Shown here one piece after another: positions 56,301 to 63,732 of a stretch of DNA of 64,000 nucleotides (positions within the stretch are counted from its first letter, which is position 1; every line of letters begins with the position of its first letter). The DNA is from Imbricaverruca yamaguchii. Its lineage: Eukaryota > Arthropoda > Thecostraca > Neoverrucidae. The stretch lies in NCBI GenBank assembly GCA_034440575.1, contig JAOTOL010001343.1, positions 124,001 through 188,000 of the forward strand, given 5' to 3'. Under the pieces are notes generated by a model that ran no database searches, was not told the origin of the DNA, and saw nothing but the letters and a program-made list of their open reading frames with translations. Position numbers and translations under genes: made by a program.

Positions 56301-59300
56301 GATGTTGTTTTACTAGCCATGGCCAAGTTCGCTCGCGCAACCCACACGGCGTGACATATCGCTGGCTATTTGTTTCTAACGTCCATCGCCACCGACCGGC
56401 AGCCAGCCGGTCAGCGCCAGGGTCGCCAGTGGTTACCTGTGTCTGGCCGTTGGTGCGGTGCTGCTGCTGCTGCTCGGCCGAGCGGCGTCGCACGCGCTCC
56501 CTGTGGTCGGCCCGGTCCCGGTGCGGCCGCGACTCGCGCTCGCTGCCCGAGTCCCGCCGGCTGCTGCCGCCGCCGACACGGTCATGGACTGTAGACAGCA
56601 GCGAGCCGTCAGCAACACACACGTGACAGCCGCCGACATGGTCATGGACTGTAGACAGCAGCGAGCCGTCAGCAACACACACGTGACAGCCGCCGACATG
56701 GTCATGGCCTGTAGACACCAGTCAATGGTCAGCAACACACGTGACAGTCGCCGACACGGTGATGGCCTGTCGACACCAGCCAGTGGTCAGAAACACACGA
56801 CAGTCGCCGACACGGTCATGGCCTGTCGACACCAGCCAGTGGTCAGAAACACACGACAGTCGCCGACACGGTCATGGCCTGTCGACACCAGCCAGTGGTC
56901 AGAAACACACGACAGTCGCCGACACGGTCATGGCCTGTATACACCAGCCAATGGTCAGCAACACACACGACAGTCGCCGTCACGGCCATGGCCTGTATAC
57001 ACCAGCCAGTGGTCAGAAACACACGACAGTCGCCGACACGGTAATGGCCTGTCGACACCAGCCAGTGGTCACAAACACACGACAGTCGCCGACATGGTCA
57101 TGGCCTGTCGAAACACCAGCTAGCCGTCAGCAACACACACGACAGTCGCCGACACGATCATGGGCTGTCGACACACCAGCTAGTCGTCAGCAATACACAG
57201 TCGCCGACACGGTCATGGCCCGTCGACACACCAGCTAGTCGTCAGCAACACACACGACAGTCGCCGACACGATCATGGCCTGTAGACACCAGCCAGTGAT
57301 CAGAAATACACACACGACAGTCGCCGACACGGTCATGGCCTGTAGACACCAGCCAGTGGTCAGCAACACACACGACAGTCGCCGACACGGCCATGGCCTG
57401 TATACACCAGCCAATGGTCAGCAACATACACGTGACAGTCGCCGACACGGTCATGGCCTGTAGACATCAGCCAGTGGTCAGCAACACACACGACAATCGC
57501 CGACACGGTCATGGCCTGTAGACACCAGCCAGGGGTCAGCAACACGCACGACAGTCGCCGACACGGTCATGGCCTGTAGACACCAGCCAGTCGTCAGAAA
57601 CACACGACAGTCGCCGACACGGTCATGGCCTGTAGACACCAGCCAGTCGTCAGCAATACACACGACAGTCGCCGACACGGTCATGGCCTGTCGACACCAG
57701 CCAATGGTCAGCAATACACACGACAGCCGCCGACACGGTCATGGCCTGTCGACACCAGCCAGTGGTCAGCAACACACACGACAGTCGCCGACACGATCAT
57801 GGCCTGTCGACACCAGCCAGTGGTCAGTAATACACACGACAGTCGCCGACACGGTCATGGCCTGTCGATACCAGCCAGTGGTCAGCAACACACACGACAG
57901 TCGCCGACACGATCATGGCCTGTATACACCAGCCAATGGTCAGCAACACACACGTGACAGTCGCCGACACGGTCATGGCCTATCGACACCAGCCAATGGT
58001 CAGCAATACACACGACAGTCGCCGACACGGTCATGGCCTGTCGACACCAGCCAATGGTCAGCAATACACACGACAGTCGCCGACACGGTCATGGCCTATA
58101 GACACCAGCCAGTCGTCAGCAACACACACAACAGCGGGTCATCAGAAACACACACAGCACGCTAACTTTCGCCCGTGCAAGCTCATACAGCTCATACAAG
58201 AAAGGAAGTTCACTGTCACTAACACTTGTTCTGAGGGACGGAAAAATGGGACGCGGTAGGGCAGCGTCGGTTGATATTGCTCCTGGAACATCTTCGACCG
58301 ATTTTAAACTAAAATGCATTTGAGCATTGCAGGTCCGGTCAATGAGCTGCGACGTCACCTGAGAACAGTGCCCAGTTCTGGATGTGAATTATGATCGATA
58401 ATTCAGCTCCCTTGGTTACACAGTTCCTGAACTTTCCAAAGTCACCTGAGATCATAAAGTCAAGTTGACCTTGGCTGAACTTTTTCGGCTCGGGATATTC
58501 TGGGTTTAATTCGGCTAGTAAATCGAATTTTGTCCTCATTAGTACCCCTGAGTACAATAAAACAATGTTTTGGCACAATATCCGAACTTTCGAAACAAAG
58601 CAACCCAATCTAAGCTGACCCTTTATCAATAGGCATAATGCAGCAAATTGCATGATGTCGCAATTATACTGTATTAGGGAATATTATGGTAAACATTTTA
58701 AGCACATATATGTCATTGCATTATACACAGATTAAGTGAAAATTATTCATTCATTCTCTACAAAAATGTCTTTAAATTGACCTGGGATGTCAGCTAAAAA
58801 TCCAGAATATAAAAATAGTGTCAATCGCGAGATGTCAGTCACGTGCAGGGACCGTTTCTTTTTGTTCAAGTCGTTACTAACACTACGTGATTCGAAACGC
58901 TAGGAAGGTCACAACCCTCCCCTGCTGCACTGGGAAAGCATCAAATAATGTGCGCAGACCAGGGTGATTGGCCTCATAACCATATGGCAATAGTCTTATG
59001 ATCTGTTTCATGTGTCCGTTGTCAAATCTCCTCGAGTTCAGCCTGATGGACACAGCTGAAACAGCTCAAAGTTTCACTCAGGAACTCGAAGCCACAATGG
59101 AAGAGGTACTGGACAGTGATAAATTATTCGTCAAATATGGTAGAATATAACACTTTCTGAACACTCAATCGACATCCTTCTCAAAGAAGTATCAGCATCT
59201 TGCTCATTGATATGAGATATTCACGTTTCCTTTCTAACAGTATCTTGCTCATAAAAGCATGTGCATGCCCTTAATAAGAAATGGTGTGACATGAACATTT

Positions 59301-62300
59301 TGCAATGCAATTTCAGGAAAAGGGATTACCTATAATGTGATATGGCATACAATACCAGTCCATCGTAGTTATTATTCTCCCTATCCCAAATATAGTTCTT
59401 CTTAAATTATGAGTCTCAAAACAAATGATAAAGGTCCAGTCATAATTACCGACACCATCAACTCAAATTTTAGTCTGAAAGCCATCAAAAGGATTTTAAA
59501 TTACACCAATTACATGTCGAATTTTGACAACCTGCTATACTCCTTCAGACATCCCACACCTAATGAAAAACCAATATTTTAACCCTGGTACTGGGTCATG
59601 CATCAAACAGTGTCATGAAATTGATTTCTTTTTGTGGAGTGGAAGGAAAGGAGGGTGATGTGCAAGCATATATGGATGCCACCGCCTGCAATTTTCAATT
59701 AGCTTTGTTGAATGTTTCATGATGGTGATGATGTTCGTAGTGTATCTGCTGCTTTTGCCAGTTGACATTGCTGAAGCCAAGTGTACTTTCAGAGATGCAA
59801 ATATCACTCACAGCCTGCAGCAAAAAAGCACTCAATGATGTCAAAGAGAAAAATATGTCAAAACAATCGTCCCTAAGTGTAGGTCACCACCCAAATTCAA
59901 CAACTCGGCTCAAACACACACTTATTAGAAGTGTCACAGGAAGGACACAATGAACCTTCCATGTATTGGTAGCACCTAAGCAAGGCCTAGCGCTTATCCA
60001 AATGTCGTCGTGCACTTGCTCTGTTTGAAATGGTAGCCAATTCGACACGCACGACCACCGAGAAGACAGCAGCTATTTATACACTACATCCGCACTGAGC
60101 CCGACACTAAAATCCATACGATGATGACAATTTCCTCTCGAATGCGGTTCCATCGACCGAACAGGGATGAGATTGGTCATTAGCAAGCCCGTTCACATCT
60201 CCAGTTGCCTGTATCGAGTGTTGCTTTAGAGTACATTTGAATGCCTGCGATCACATCTCCACGAAGCCAACATCTATTTATCTTTGTTCAAGTTGTTGGT
60301 TGGTTATTGGTTTTACGACACAGCGACCGGTAAGTCATGTAGCGTCGCCAATTTCTCACGCCGATTGGTCGCGGGCGAAGAGTAGAACTCCAATTTTCGA
60401 GCTCATTCACGTCAACGCGTCGCTTGGACCGGGTCCAGAAGCGCTGCCAGCGGCTCGAGTTTATGGCCCAGCGGCTGGACGGGCGCCCGGTGACCGACCT
60501 GACTTCGTGTCTGCGGCGGCGCTGACGGCGCTCGAGGCGGCGCGGTGCGAGCCACCGTCGGCGTCGCGGTAGTCGCGCCGCTCGGCGTCCAGCCACTCGC
60601 GCGGCTTGTCCCACTGCGACACCTCGGTGGTCGAGTTGTAGTAGTACTTTTTGCCCGACGACGAGACGTGCTCGGTCCAGGCGCCGATGCGCGACGGCCT
60701 GTCGTCACGGCGAACCTGGCGGCGGGCGTGACGTCAGAGTGGGCAAGCTTACACCCTGTCGATCACCCCTCCCCCGTCACACATGCACAGTCAAGCTGAA
60801 TACAGTAAATTCAATTGACGAGGTGTAGTGCTTTGCTGAACTTGAACATAAGTTAAAAAACGTGATAAAAAACCACGTGCTTGTATTACAAGGCAAAATG
60901 GAACAGAATTCACACTGGATGCATTTCGACGGCGGACCTTCAACAGTAACCATATTGTTTGCAAAGCACACAGGGAACATAATGTCGCATAAAGTTGTCC
61001 ACAATTACTTCACGTTCACATCAGTTCACGATTCAACATGTCATGAACATAAGTTAATCCCTTGGAAGCACAGTCGGCTAATCCATCAAAGAGTGGCTAT
61101 TCGGTGCCGTCGCCTGTGTGGTGCGTGGTGGTAGCGAAAGAGCATATGTGCACAAGCACGCATGTAAGTGTATGTGAGAGAGAAGAGCAAGAGCAAAACA
61201 AGATATATATATATATATATATATAATATTTCTCCACACGCCATTTTTCGATCAACTCCTCACCTTAGTCGTTTGGGCTTTAGGGCGCTCCGACCAGAAT
61301 TGACCATTCGCGCAATTCCTCACCTTCATCTCACCGTTTTAGTCATGTCTTCCCAGTTCCACCTCAATAAGCGAGGCATCAATCACCACGAGGAAGTATC
61401 TGCGACTCTTTTGGAACTCCACGCCGGCCAACACGATACACGTTGGTGAGCTGACTATCATAATAGCACGTGGCGCGCGGTGGATAGCGATACGTGGCGC
61501 GCGGCGGGCGGCCACACGCAGCGCGCAGCACTCACCTCCGATCGGTCCCTGTCGGGGCGATCGTACGTCGAGCGGCCGGCCTCGCGCTCCCGCTCGCTGT
61601 CCCGATCGCGCTCTCGATCTCGGTCTCTGTCTCTCTCTCGGTCCCGATCCCGGTCCCGATCCCGGTCCCGATCTCGGTCCCGGTCTCGGTCCCGGTCCCG
61701 GTCTCGATCTCGGTCGCGGTCGCGGTCGCGATCCCTGTACCGGTCCCGGTCCCGTGGACTGCTCTCGCTTCCTGCACAACATGCACACAGACTTAGAGTG
61801 CTGCCTTGTCGACTTGGCAGCTACGAGTAGCTCTGTTGACCGTATCGAGCCGGACCAGGTCATGAAATAAATACGCTTGGGCAGAGCTTAGTATTGGGCT
61901 GATTGGAAATACACACTGAAGAAACATAAATTAAGGTAACAAATTATATCGTGAATTATTCGTCGGTGAAAAAAAAATATTCAGGAAATGTAACCGCATC
62001 ACAAGAATATCTAAGGCAAAATATACATTTCGTGATAAAAAGTAGTTTGTAGATGCATACCACAGGCGTTAATCATTCAGCTCAGGACATGTGGGTTGGG
62101 TCAGGAACTCAAATTTCTTGGGTACCATGACTGCTAGTATATGCAAGATCTTCCAAAATTTTACTCTTGTTACAGGTGTCATACTTTCATGGACAAAATC
62201 GTTCTGCAGGTGGTTGAAAGTGAGAGCAATCAGAGCCTATGACACCCTGCACATCTGTGTACAGTGGACTCTAGTATAAGATGACCCAGGCAGCAGGGTG

Positions 62301-62534
62301 TCGCGTGGTGCCGGGTCGGTGCGACGCCGACACTGACCTCTGTGTCGATCACGGTCCCTGTAATCGCGATGGTCCCGGTAGTCTTTGAGTCTGTTGTCGC
62401 GGTGGTAGGACGACTTGTTGGTGTAGTGGGGACTCTGGGAGCGCGATTCCGGGCTGATGCTGCGTGGGTAGCTTGTTTTGCCGTTTGGCGAGCCATGAAC
62501 CAGCATCTCGGCATACCCGGACTTAGCACTGTAA
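35226..62534 (-). CDS. WAC: WAC: WW-domain adaptor with C-terminal coiled coil
   Basis: Nuclear adaptor that couples RNF20/40-dependent H2B ubiquitination to elongating RNA polymerase II and also acts in autophagy and TORC1 regulation. CDS (complement, transcription order): 62534-62338, 61771-61536, 60715-60495 or 60499, 56560-56437, 52390-52156, 47676-47519, 45871-45744, 35301-35226. It contains YSAKSGY near the N-terminus, an RD-rich stretch, a WW domain ([28 protein letters not shown]), Ser/Pro-rich linkers, then [21 protein letters not shown] and the coiled coil [21 protein letters not shown] ending SFMSDT. Human WAC is 647 aa; the visible exons give about 455, so the first exon lies beyond the right side and one or more middle exons may be missed. 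The last intron is about 10.4 kb and full of repeats. Confidence 0.92.
36844..36898 (+). repeat. Short interspersed module (GCGCATCGAC family)
   Basis: gattatttgggtttaagggc then gcgccgactactaggtaatt and tagcgcccat: a diverged plus-orientation copy in the last WAC intron. Confidence 0.65.
37420..38151 (-). repeat. Right arm of the 725-bp inverted repeat
   Basis: Reverse-complement partner of 32702-33426, from inner edge ttaacccgcgccg to outer edge ttgatgtgggaaaaggtatg. The 4.0-kb interval between the arms holds the WAC terminal exon. Confidence 0.93.
38590..38710 (-). mobile_element. SINE-like fragment with box B
   Basis: On the minus strand: ccgcgcgggttaaggtgttgg-like start (written here in part: ggttaaggtgttgggctct) and caaaggtcctgggttcgaca, resembling box A and box B of a tRNA-derived head. 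Related text occurs at 39620-39710 (ggccgagtggttaacactcg on the minus strand). Confidence 0.4.
38800..40150. repeat. Repeat-rich stretch with dense TGACCT/AGGTCA hexamers
   Basis: At least a dozen TGACCT or AGGTCA hexamers in various spacings (for example around 38825-38850, 38990, 39160, 39308-39345, 39480-39520, 39900-39930, 40080). Similar motifs occur in the 725-bp repeat and near 44095. It is probably a mosaic of related mobile repeats. Confidence 0.5.
40380..40735 (+). repeat. Interspersed repeat family R2, copy 1
   Basis: Blocks aacaagtcgctagtgttg, tttgtggtctggcgctg, ttcttgctttaaacaa, tatatcggccagtaca and a final gggtgggcgaatttcgccc recur in the same order at 44100-44460. A short related tail is seen at 36188-36250. 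No coding potential. Confidence 0.85.
40740..43670. other. AT-rich intronic DNA of WAC
   Basis: Interior of the 10.4-kb last WAC intron. It contains a 33-bp tandem duplication (about 41971-42035, aaataatgcttgaatgcatg type), 'tatacactcc' motifs and simple tggatgtggat runs near 43405-43430. No exon-like segment was recognised. Confidence 0.6.
43547..43573. repeat. Perfect 27-nt palindrome, 13-bp arms
   Basis: aagtcatccacgt, one central a, then acgtggatgactt. Self-complementary on both strands. Confidence 0.9.
43679..43822 (-). mobile_element. SINE with shared body but different tRNA-like head
   Basis: The body (gttattttacgacgcattc, ggcgtcgccaacctatcac, accgattggtcgtgggtgg) is the main SINE body. 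The head on the minus strand is instead ccttggtagtttagatggtg, gagcgtcagacttgaatctc, unlike the GTAGTCTAGGGG head of the other copies. This suggests a second SINE subfamily or head exchange. Confidence 0.6.
43895..44045 (+). repeat. Cluster of 'tatacactcc' repeats
   Basis: tatacactcc or tatacactct occurs about four times within 150 bp, at intervals of roughly 30-45 nt, interleaved with ttggcaa. Single copies occur near 40757 and 40777 and inverted near 32538 and 32569. Confidence 0.6.
44100..44460 (+). repeat. Interspersed repeat family R2, copy 2
   Basis: Direct-orientation partner of 40380-40735, diverged by many substitutions and small indels. Confidence 0.85.
44741..45168 (+). repeat. Interspersed repeat family R1, copy 2
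   Basis: Direct-orientation partner of 29585-30046. Its right end abuts the 31-bp WAC exon-derived array. Confidence 0.85.
45175..45743 (-). repeat. 31-bp array derived from a WAC exon end and its donor
   Basis: About 18 imperfect units on the minus strand of the form atccaggccatgctacagg + aacaaaggtaag. The first copy is the real coding sequence at 45774-45744 plus its 5' splice site. Several units keep consensus donors (GTGAGT at 45588, GTAAGA at 45470, GTAGGT at 45346, GTGAGA at 45236). Confidence 0.93.
45744..45871 (-). CDS. WAC: WAC exon: conserved helix [10 protein letters not shown]
   Basis: Starts after ctgccggtag-side acceptor (taccggcag on the minus strand): [20 protein letters not shown] then [20 protein letters not shown] and EQR. 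Human WAC has [20 protein letters not shown] here. Phase 0 in and 2 out (AG|GTAAGA). Confidence 0.95.
45900..47320. other. WAC intron, no recognised features
   Basis: No exon-like segment. A pair of similar blocks (tctacaccatatttctccgg and tctactccatatttcgcaaa, each followed by atcccaag) lies at 46115-46195. Open frames of 137 and 156 codons overlap on opposite strands and match nothing I know. Confidence 0.5.
47329..47388 (+). repeat. Short interspersed module (GCGCATCGAC family), best copy
   Basis: gttggttggttatttgggct, taggggcgcatcgactgctt, cggtcatacagcgcccatc. The framework (GGTTATT..GG..TTTA, CATCGAC, GTCAT..AGCG) also forms the 3' region of the tRNA-SINE, so the two families look related. 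Confidence 0.8.
47519..47676 (-). CDS. WAC: WAC exon: [18 protein letters not shown] region
   Basis: The acceptor gtgtgctggcag is followed by [40 protein letters not shown] and [12 protein letters not shown], donor CAG|GTACGG. It matches the human 'LIKHVQGWPADHAEKQ' segment. Phase 1 in and 0 out. The upstream (higher-coordinate) intron end is copied in the 40-bp array. Confidence 0.95.
47700..50630 (-). repeat. 2.9-kb minisatellite, 40-bp units, abutting the WAC exon
   Basis: About 70 units of catcactgtagacacacacg + acccaggccactgcggggct, with length variants (lost 'ga', 'ggga' or 'ctc', and short forms near 48320, 48790, 48830, 49310). Blocks near 49970-50150 and 50340-50600 are very homogeneous. 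Long open frames on both strands are artefacts. Confidence 0.97.
51467..51505 (+). repeat. Short interspersed module (GCGCATCGAC family)
   Basis: gtttgttatttgggctttag and ggcgcatcgaccatgctgaa; it lies beside the WAC 51-bp array. Confidence 0.7.
51530..52155 (-). repeat. 51/33-bp array carrying repeated WAC donor sites
   Basis: Units on the plus strand are cggccatgggacggccggg + ccggtaccgacggtcgg + cccagtactcacggt (51 bp), or the first two parts only (33 bp). On the WAC strand each 51-bp unit contains gaccgtgagtac, identical to the exon's real 5' splice site. Both unit lengths are multiples of three, so the WAC frame stays open far into the array. Confidence 0.95.
52156..52390 (-). CDS. WAC: WAC exon: Ser/Pro/Leu-rich linker
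   Basis: Starts after ctccgcagcag with [20 protein letters not shown], then [20 protein letters not shown] and [18 protein letters not shown], donor ACC|GTGAGT. Seventy-eight codons plus 1 nt; phase 1 joins exactly to exon 47676. It is weakly conserved in sequence, so its assignment rests on phase, splice sites and position. The frame continues open through the adjoining array. Confidence 0.75.
52466..52624 (-). mobile_element. tRNA-SINE, near full length
   Basis: In minus orientation: head ggggacgaatagcctaagtg, aagttgcccgtctcataatc, box B gttgtgggttcgagtctcac, then body cgaccaatcggcgtgagag. It lies between the WAC linker exon and the 54-kb array. Confidence 0.88.
53572..53718 (-). CDS. Candidate extra WAC exon (49 codons)
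   Basis: Flanked by acceptor ggccgcag and donor GGC|GTGAGG, phase 0/0, fitting between exons 56437 and 52390. It would encode [20 protein letters not shown] then TSALLRYTV and a Ser/Val-rich tail. There is no homology that I can recognise; support is GC content, open frame and phase only. Confidence 0.22.
54080..54720. repeat. Minisatellite of about 30-35 bp
   Basis: About 20 imperfect units containing gctcagacgactggacaca + tcacatagata, more diverged towards 54720. On the WAC strand each unit contains gatgtgtccag, the same string that precedes the WAC exon at 62534. Confidence 0.9.
54837..55030 (-). mobile_element. Full-length tRNA-SINE with 14-bp target-site duplication
   Basis: Body 54851-55016 (166 bp), flanked by perfect copies of tacaccgagacagg at 54837-54850 and 55017-55030. 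In element orientation: tRNA-like head gggacgagtagcctaggtg with box A, a Val(CAC)-like anticodon loop ctcacaa, T-arm gtgag-ttcgagt-ctcac, then a body and a 3' end of (ttggttgg)-type repeats reversed. The TSD shows a relatively recent LINE-mediated insertion. Confidence 0.95.
55101..55190 (-). mobile_element. Truncated, diverged SINE copy
   Basis: ggttggttactggcctggcg, ttggtcatgcagcgtaccca and atctctcacgcgaattggtg match the 3' half of the SINE in minus orientation. The head is missing. Confidence 0.65.
55192..55382 (-). mobile_element. Full-length tRNA-SINE with 13-bp target-site duplication
   Basis: Body about 55205-55369, flanked by aaggtgggactcg at 55192-55204 and 55370-55382. Head, box B (caatctttcgattgtgagac region) and body are as in the copy at 54851, diverged by several substitutions. 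Confidence 0.92.
55800..56120 (-). mobile_element. Third tRNA-headed SINE family
   Basis: On the minus strand the right end begins gctccggtagctcggttgg, ttagagcgctggcctgcac (box A-like tagctcggttgg) and later acacagggttcgagtcgc (box B-like). The body extends toward 55800. Head and body differ from the main SINE. The insertion of about 20 nt before box B argues against a functional tRNA. Confidence 0.55.
56437..56560 (-). CDS. WAC: WAC exon: charged linker after the WW domain
   Basis: The acceptor ggcggcagcag is followed by [20 protein letters not shown] then [20 protein letters not shown] and Q, donor CAG|GTAACC. It requires two incoming nt (phase 2) and leaves phase 0. A three-nt-longer start (56563) is equally possible. 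Arg/Glu/Ser-rich like neighbouring WAC linkers. Confidence 0.72.
56575..58135 (-). repeat. 1.6-kb minisatellite, about 56-bp units, abutting a WAC exon
   Basis: About 27 units of gacagtcgccgacacggtc + atggcctgtagacacc + agccagtggtcagcaacacac. The two units at 56581-56640 and 56641-56700 are identical 60-mers. The unit nearest the exon merges into the acceptor of exon 56560. Confidence 0.96.
58140..60290. other. AT-rich WAC intron
   Basis: No exon recognised. It contains an inverted, diverged third copy of repeat family R1 at 59375-59571 (tccctatcccaaatatagtt; acctaatgaaaa at its end). A phase gap between the WW exon and exon 56560 means a small exon could be hidden here. Confidence 0.5.
59375..59571 (-). 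repeat. Repeat family R1, partial inverted copy
   Basis: Minus-strand reading ttaggtgtgggatgtctga ... tcagactaaaatttgagttg ... gaactatatttgggatagg follows the order of 29585-30046. Confidence 0.7.
60293..60388 (-). mobile_element. tRNA-SINE lacking its head
   Basis: ttgttggttggttattggtt, ttacgacacagcgaccggta and the cgattggtcgcgggcgaaga body in minus orientation stop at gagta; the tRNA head is missing. It is about 110 bp downstream of the WW exon. Confidence 0.85.
60495..60715 (-). CDS. WAC: WAC exon: WW domain
   Basis: The acceptor cgccgccag is followed by [40 protein letters not shown] and [15 protein letters not shown]. Both signature Trp residues (WTEH, SQWDKP) and the YYYN triplet are present; human WAC reads [17 protein letters not shown] domains bind Pro-rich ligands, here probably the RNA polymerase II CTD. 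Two donors are possible: 60499 (phase 1) or 60495 (phase 2); only the second fits the next known exon directly. Confidence 0.95.
61202..61225. repeat. (TA)n microsatellite
   Basis: About eleven ta units in a WAC intron. Confidence 0.9.
61267..61306 (+). repeat. Short interspersed module fragment
   Basis: gtcgtttgggctttagggcg and ctccgaccagaattgacc match the first half of the GCGCATCGAC family. Confidence 0.55.
61536..61771 (-). CDS. WAC: WAC exon: Arg-Asp repeat tract
   Basis: [14 protein letters not shown] is followed by a run of RD/RE dipeptides spanning some 45 residues, then [18 protein letters not shown] and RSE, donor GAG|GTGAGT, acceptor gttgtgcag. Phase 1 in and 0 out, fitting both neighbours. 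Human WAC has a shorter charged region here (RVRERDGG). RD/RE tracts are typical of RNA-processing factors; the length here suggests expansion of a coding hexanucleotide. Confidence 0.85.
62338..62534 (-). CDS. WAC: WAC exon: N-terminal charged region
   Basis: The acceptor gatgtgtccag is followed by [40 protein letters not shown] and [20 protein letters not shown], donor GAG|GTCAGT. Human WAC has KYSSKSHPSSG...SPENKYSDSTGHSKAKN in the same place. Phase 1 completion at the start shows that an earlier coding exon exists beyond this one. Confidence 0.88.
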
Positions 62535-62580
62535 CTGGACACATCACGTGCAGGTCAGATCACAAAAAGGCATACAGACA

Positions 62581-62610
62581 GATATGGACGTGCAGTGGCA
62601 CGTCCATATC
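62581..62610. repeat. Perfect 30-nt hairpin, 13-bp arms
   Basis: gatatggacgtgc, loop agtg, gcacgtccatatc. It lies about 50 nt upstream of the acceptor of the WAC exon at 62534, in the intron. Confidence 0.9.
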
Positions 62611-62619
62611 ACTTGGTAT

Positions 62620-63730
62620 GATTCGGAAGTGGTAGCACAAATCACTACGCACGACATACGTCCGAACACAAAAATCAACAACCCAACAAAAAGGCATACA
62701 GACAATGAAATTCAAAGCAAACGTTCTGGCTAGCATTCACAAATGAAACCTGTGTATCAGTTGTTTCTCATTGGCTCAATTATGTTGTCTGTTCTGCTGA
62801 ATTCTGCTGAATTCTGTAATAATTATCGTCGATGATAATGTCCTCGGTTCCTCGTCGCCTTTTCGTTATTGATGCATGTGACATCAGTGGCTACAGAATG
62901 GTATTCTGTGGCTGTTTTTTTTCTAACCAAAGTATGCAGTGACATCCAGTGATACCTTGCTGAATTTCCCTTCCCAAATTTCAGCCCATGCATGACTCCA
63001 GTGTTGGACTAAAAATAAATTCTTTTTTTTTTCAATATGCAAATATATATAGTCACATTATATTCATAGTCATGGCAACAATGTGTTATATTTTCCATTG
63101 TTGCATTGGTTTTACTAAGTATTACTACTCACTACTAAGTATTACTATAAAACTATTGGATAAACTGCATATTTGTCAATTTTATTCACTTATGTAAGCA
63201 GGTTTGGCAGATGCTGGCACGAAATGGTCAATACCAGGAGCCCGACGAAAGAACTTGGTGTTAAGACGAATGAGCCTTATACAGCTAGATGACCACGTCA
63301 GGTTTGAAATTCTGGATCAAAAAGTTTTCAATACCCCAGAGATCTCACAAGCACATAGTGGTTTGCTGCAGATTTTGCAGTTTTTCTCCAGTAAATGGTT
63401 GCTACTGGCTAATACAACTAGCATTGCAAAACCCAGTTTTACCAGCATTTTTCAAACCCTACATATCACACTACATTAATTAAAGGATAAGCAAAAAAAC
63501 AGCATGCACATAAAAGTAGCTTGGCTGAAACACATTTTAGCTGCTCAAAACTGGCACAACCTGTATCAAAATTACAAAATACTTTGGCATAGAATACACA
63601 CAGCGCTTCAGATCCATCAGTGAATGCAGATGAACATTAGAATAGCTGATCAAATATCAAGAATATACTACATCATGTTCTTGCACTCAGAAGCACTGAA
63701 GGGTATCATATCATTTGAAAAGGCTAAATT
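62620..63730. other. AT-rich flank or WAC first intron
   Basis: No coding exon recognised on either strand. The WAC first exon (MVMxARK-type start in vertebrates) was sought and not found. Confidence 0.5.
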
Positions 63731-63732
63731 TC

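Noticed and set aside
61480..61830. Plus-strand RS-dipeptide protein (SRSRSR) suggesting an SR splicing factor
   Set aside because: It is the reverse complement of the WAC Arg-Asp exon, which fits phase and splice sites on the minus strand.
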